Translations under genes and position numbers: made by a program | Shown here: positions 6,191-6,214 of the stretch, piece by piece | How the letters are laid out: each line of letters opens with the position of its first letter | Numbering within the stretch: position 1 is the stretch's first letter | Assembly: GCA_009649835.1 (NCBI GenBank) | Contig: PYCK01000095.1 | Coordinates: forward strand, 1-6,214 | From: Candidatus Methanocomedens sp. | GTDB lineage: Archaea > Halobacteriota > Methanosarcinia > Methanosarcinales > Methanocomedenaceae | Direction of reading: 5' to 3' | Length of the DNA stretch: 6,214 nt | Notes under the pieces: model-generated | Told to the model about the DNA's origin: nothing | Database searches by the model: none | The model's input: only the letters and a program-made list of their open reading frames with translations

Positions 6191-6209
6191 GGATTTTAAT
6201 GGTCCCATG
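6187..6209. repeat. Inverted repeat upstream of the fpo promoter
   Basis: CATGGGA at 6187-6193 and TCCCATG at 6203-6209 form a perfect 7-bp inverted repeat around a 9-base spacer; a T-G pair could extend the stem by one. It lies about 15 bases upstream of the TATA-like box. It could be a regulator binding site or the tail of a terminator belonging to something beyond the right edge. A terminator is less likely, since neither side is followed by a long T run. The function is unknown. Confidence 0.5.
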
Positions 6210-6214
6210 TTTCG

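Noticed and set aside
6187..6209. The inverted repeat as an intrinsic terminator
   Set aside because: The stem is only 7 bp and is not followed by a strong T run on either strand; no gene end is visible next to it.
1..6214. A novel or undescribed system, mobile element, CRISPR, tRNA or rRNA
   Set aside because: Every coding base belongs to a recognised complex I-like subunit in expected order, and no repeats of array type, transposase, or RNA gene structure was seen.

Overview
The window is one transcription unit read entirely on the minus strand. It encodes most of the membrane-bound core of an F420H2 dehydrogenase (Fpo, or Fqo if the acceptor is menaquinone), the archaeal relative of respiratory complex I. 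In transcription order (right to left) the genes are fpoA, B, C, D, H, I, J (N-terminal half), J (C-terminal half), K and the first 411 codons of L. fpoL runs off the left edge, so fpoM, N and O would be expected beyond it. This order, with fpoI directly after fpoH, a split fpoJ and no nuoE/F/G-type NADH-input genes, is the Methanosarcinales arrangement as I know it.

The organism is therefore most likely a methanogenic or methane/alkane-oxidising archaeon of the Methanosarcinales or a close relative, including ANME-2 types. Supporting signs are strong GGAGGTG/AGGTGAT Shine-Dalgarno sequences, frequent ATA and AGG/AGA codons, a moderately AT-rich composition (judged by eye, not counted) and an archaeal-type TATA box. 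Species cannot be assigned from sequence reading alone, nor can the forward (methanogenic) or reverse (methanotrophic) direction of the pathway.

Layout: 6120-6214 is the only noncoding stretch of any size. It carries a candidate TATA box, a tandem 10-bp repeat and a 7-bp inverted repeat upstream of fpoA. From 6119 leftwards the genes are packed with gaps of 2-12 bases or overlaps of 1-13 bases, and several ribosome binding sites lie inside or across the previous gene's stop codon. No terminator, RNA gene, mobile element or CRISPR was seen, and no gene on the plus strand is credible.

How the parts work together: FpoB, C, D and I form the cytoplasm-facing connecting module. Electrons arrive from F420H2 through FpoF (and FpoO), neither of which is here, pass the two [4Fe-4S] clusters of FpoI and the N2-type cluster of FpoB, and reduce a membrane carrier (methanophenazine or a quinone) at the FpoB/FpoD/FpoH interface. 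FpoA, H, J, K and L are membrane subunits that couple this to proton (or cation) translocation; fpoL keeps the antiporter-family Glu/Lys/His residues. The genes look intact. The most notable sequence points are loss of the quinone-site His in FpoD, the two-gene FpoJ, an unusual loop at the truncated end of FpoL, and the repeats flanking the promoter. This is a known complex, not an undescribed system.
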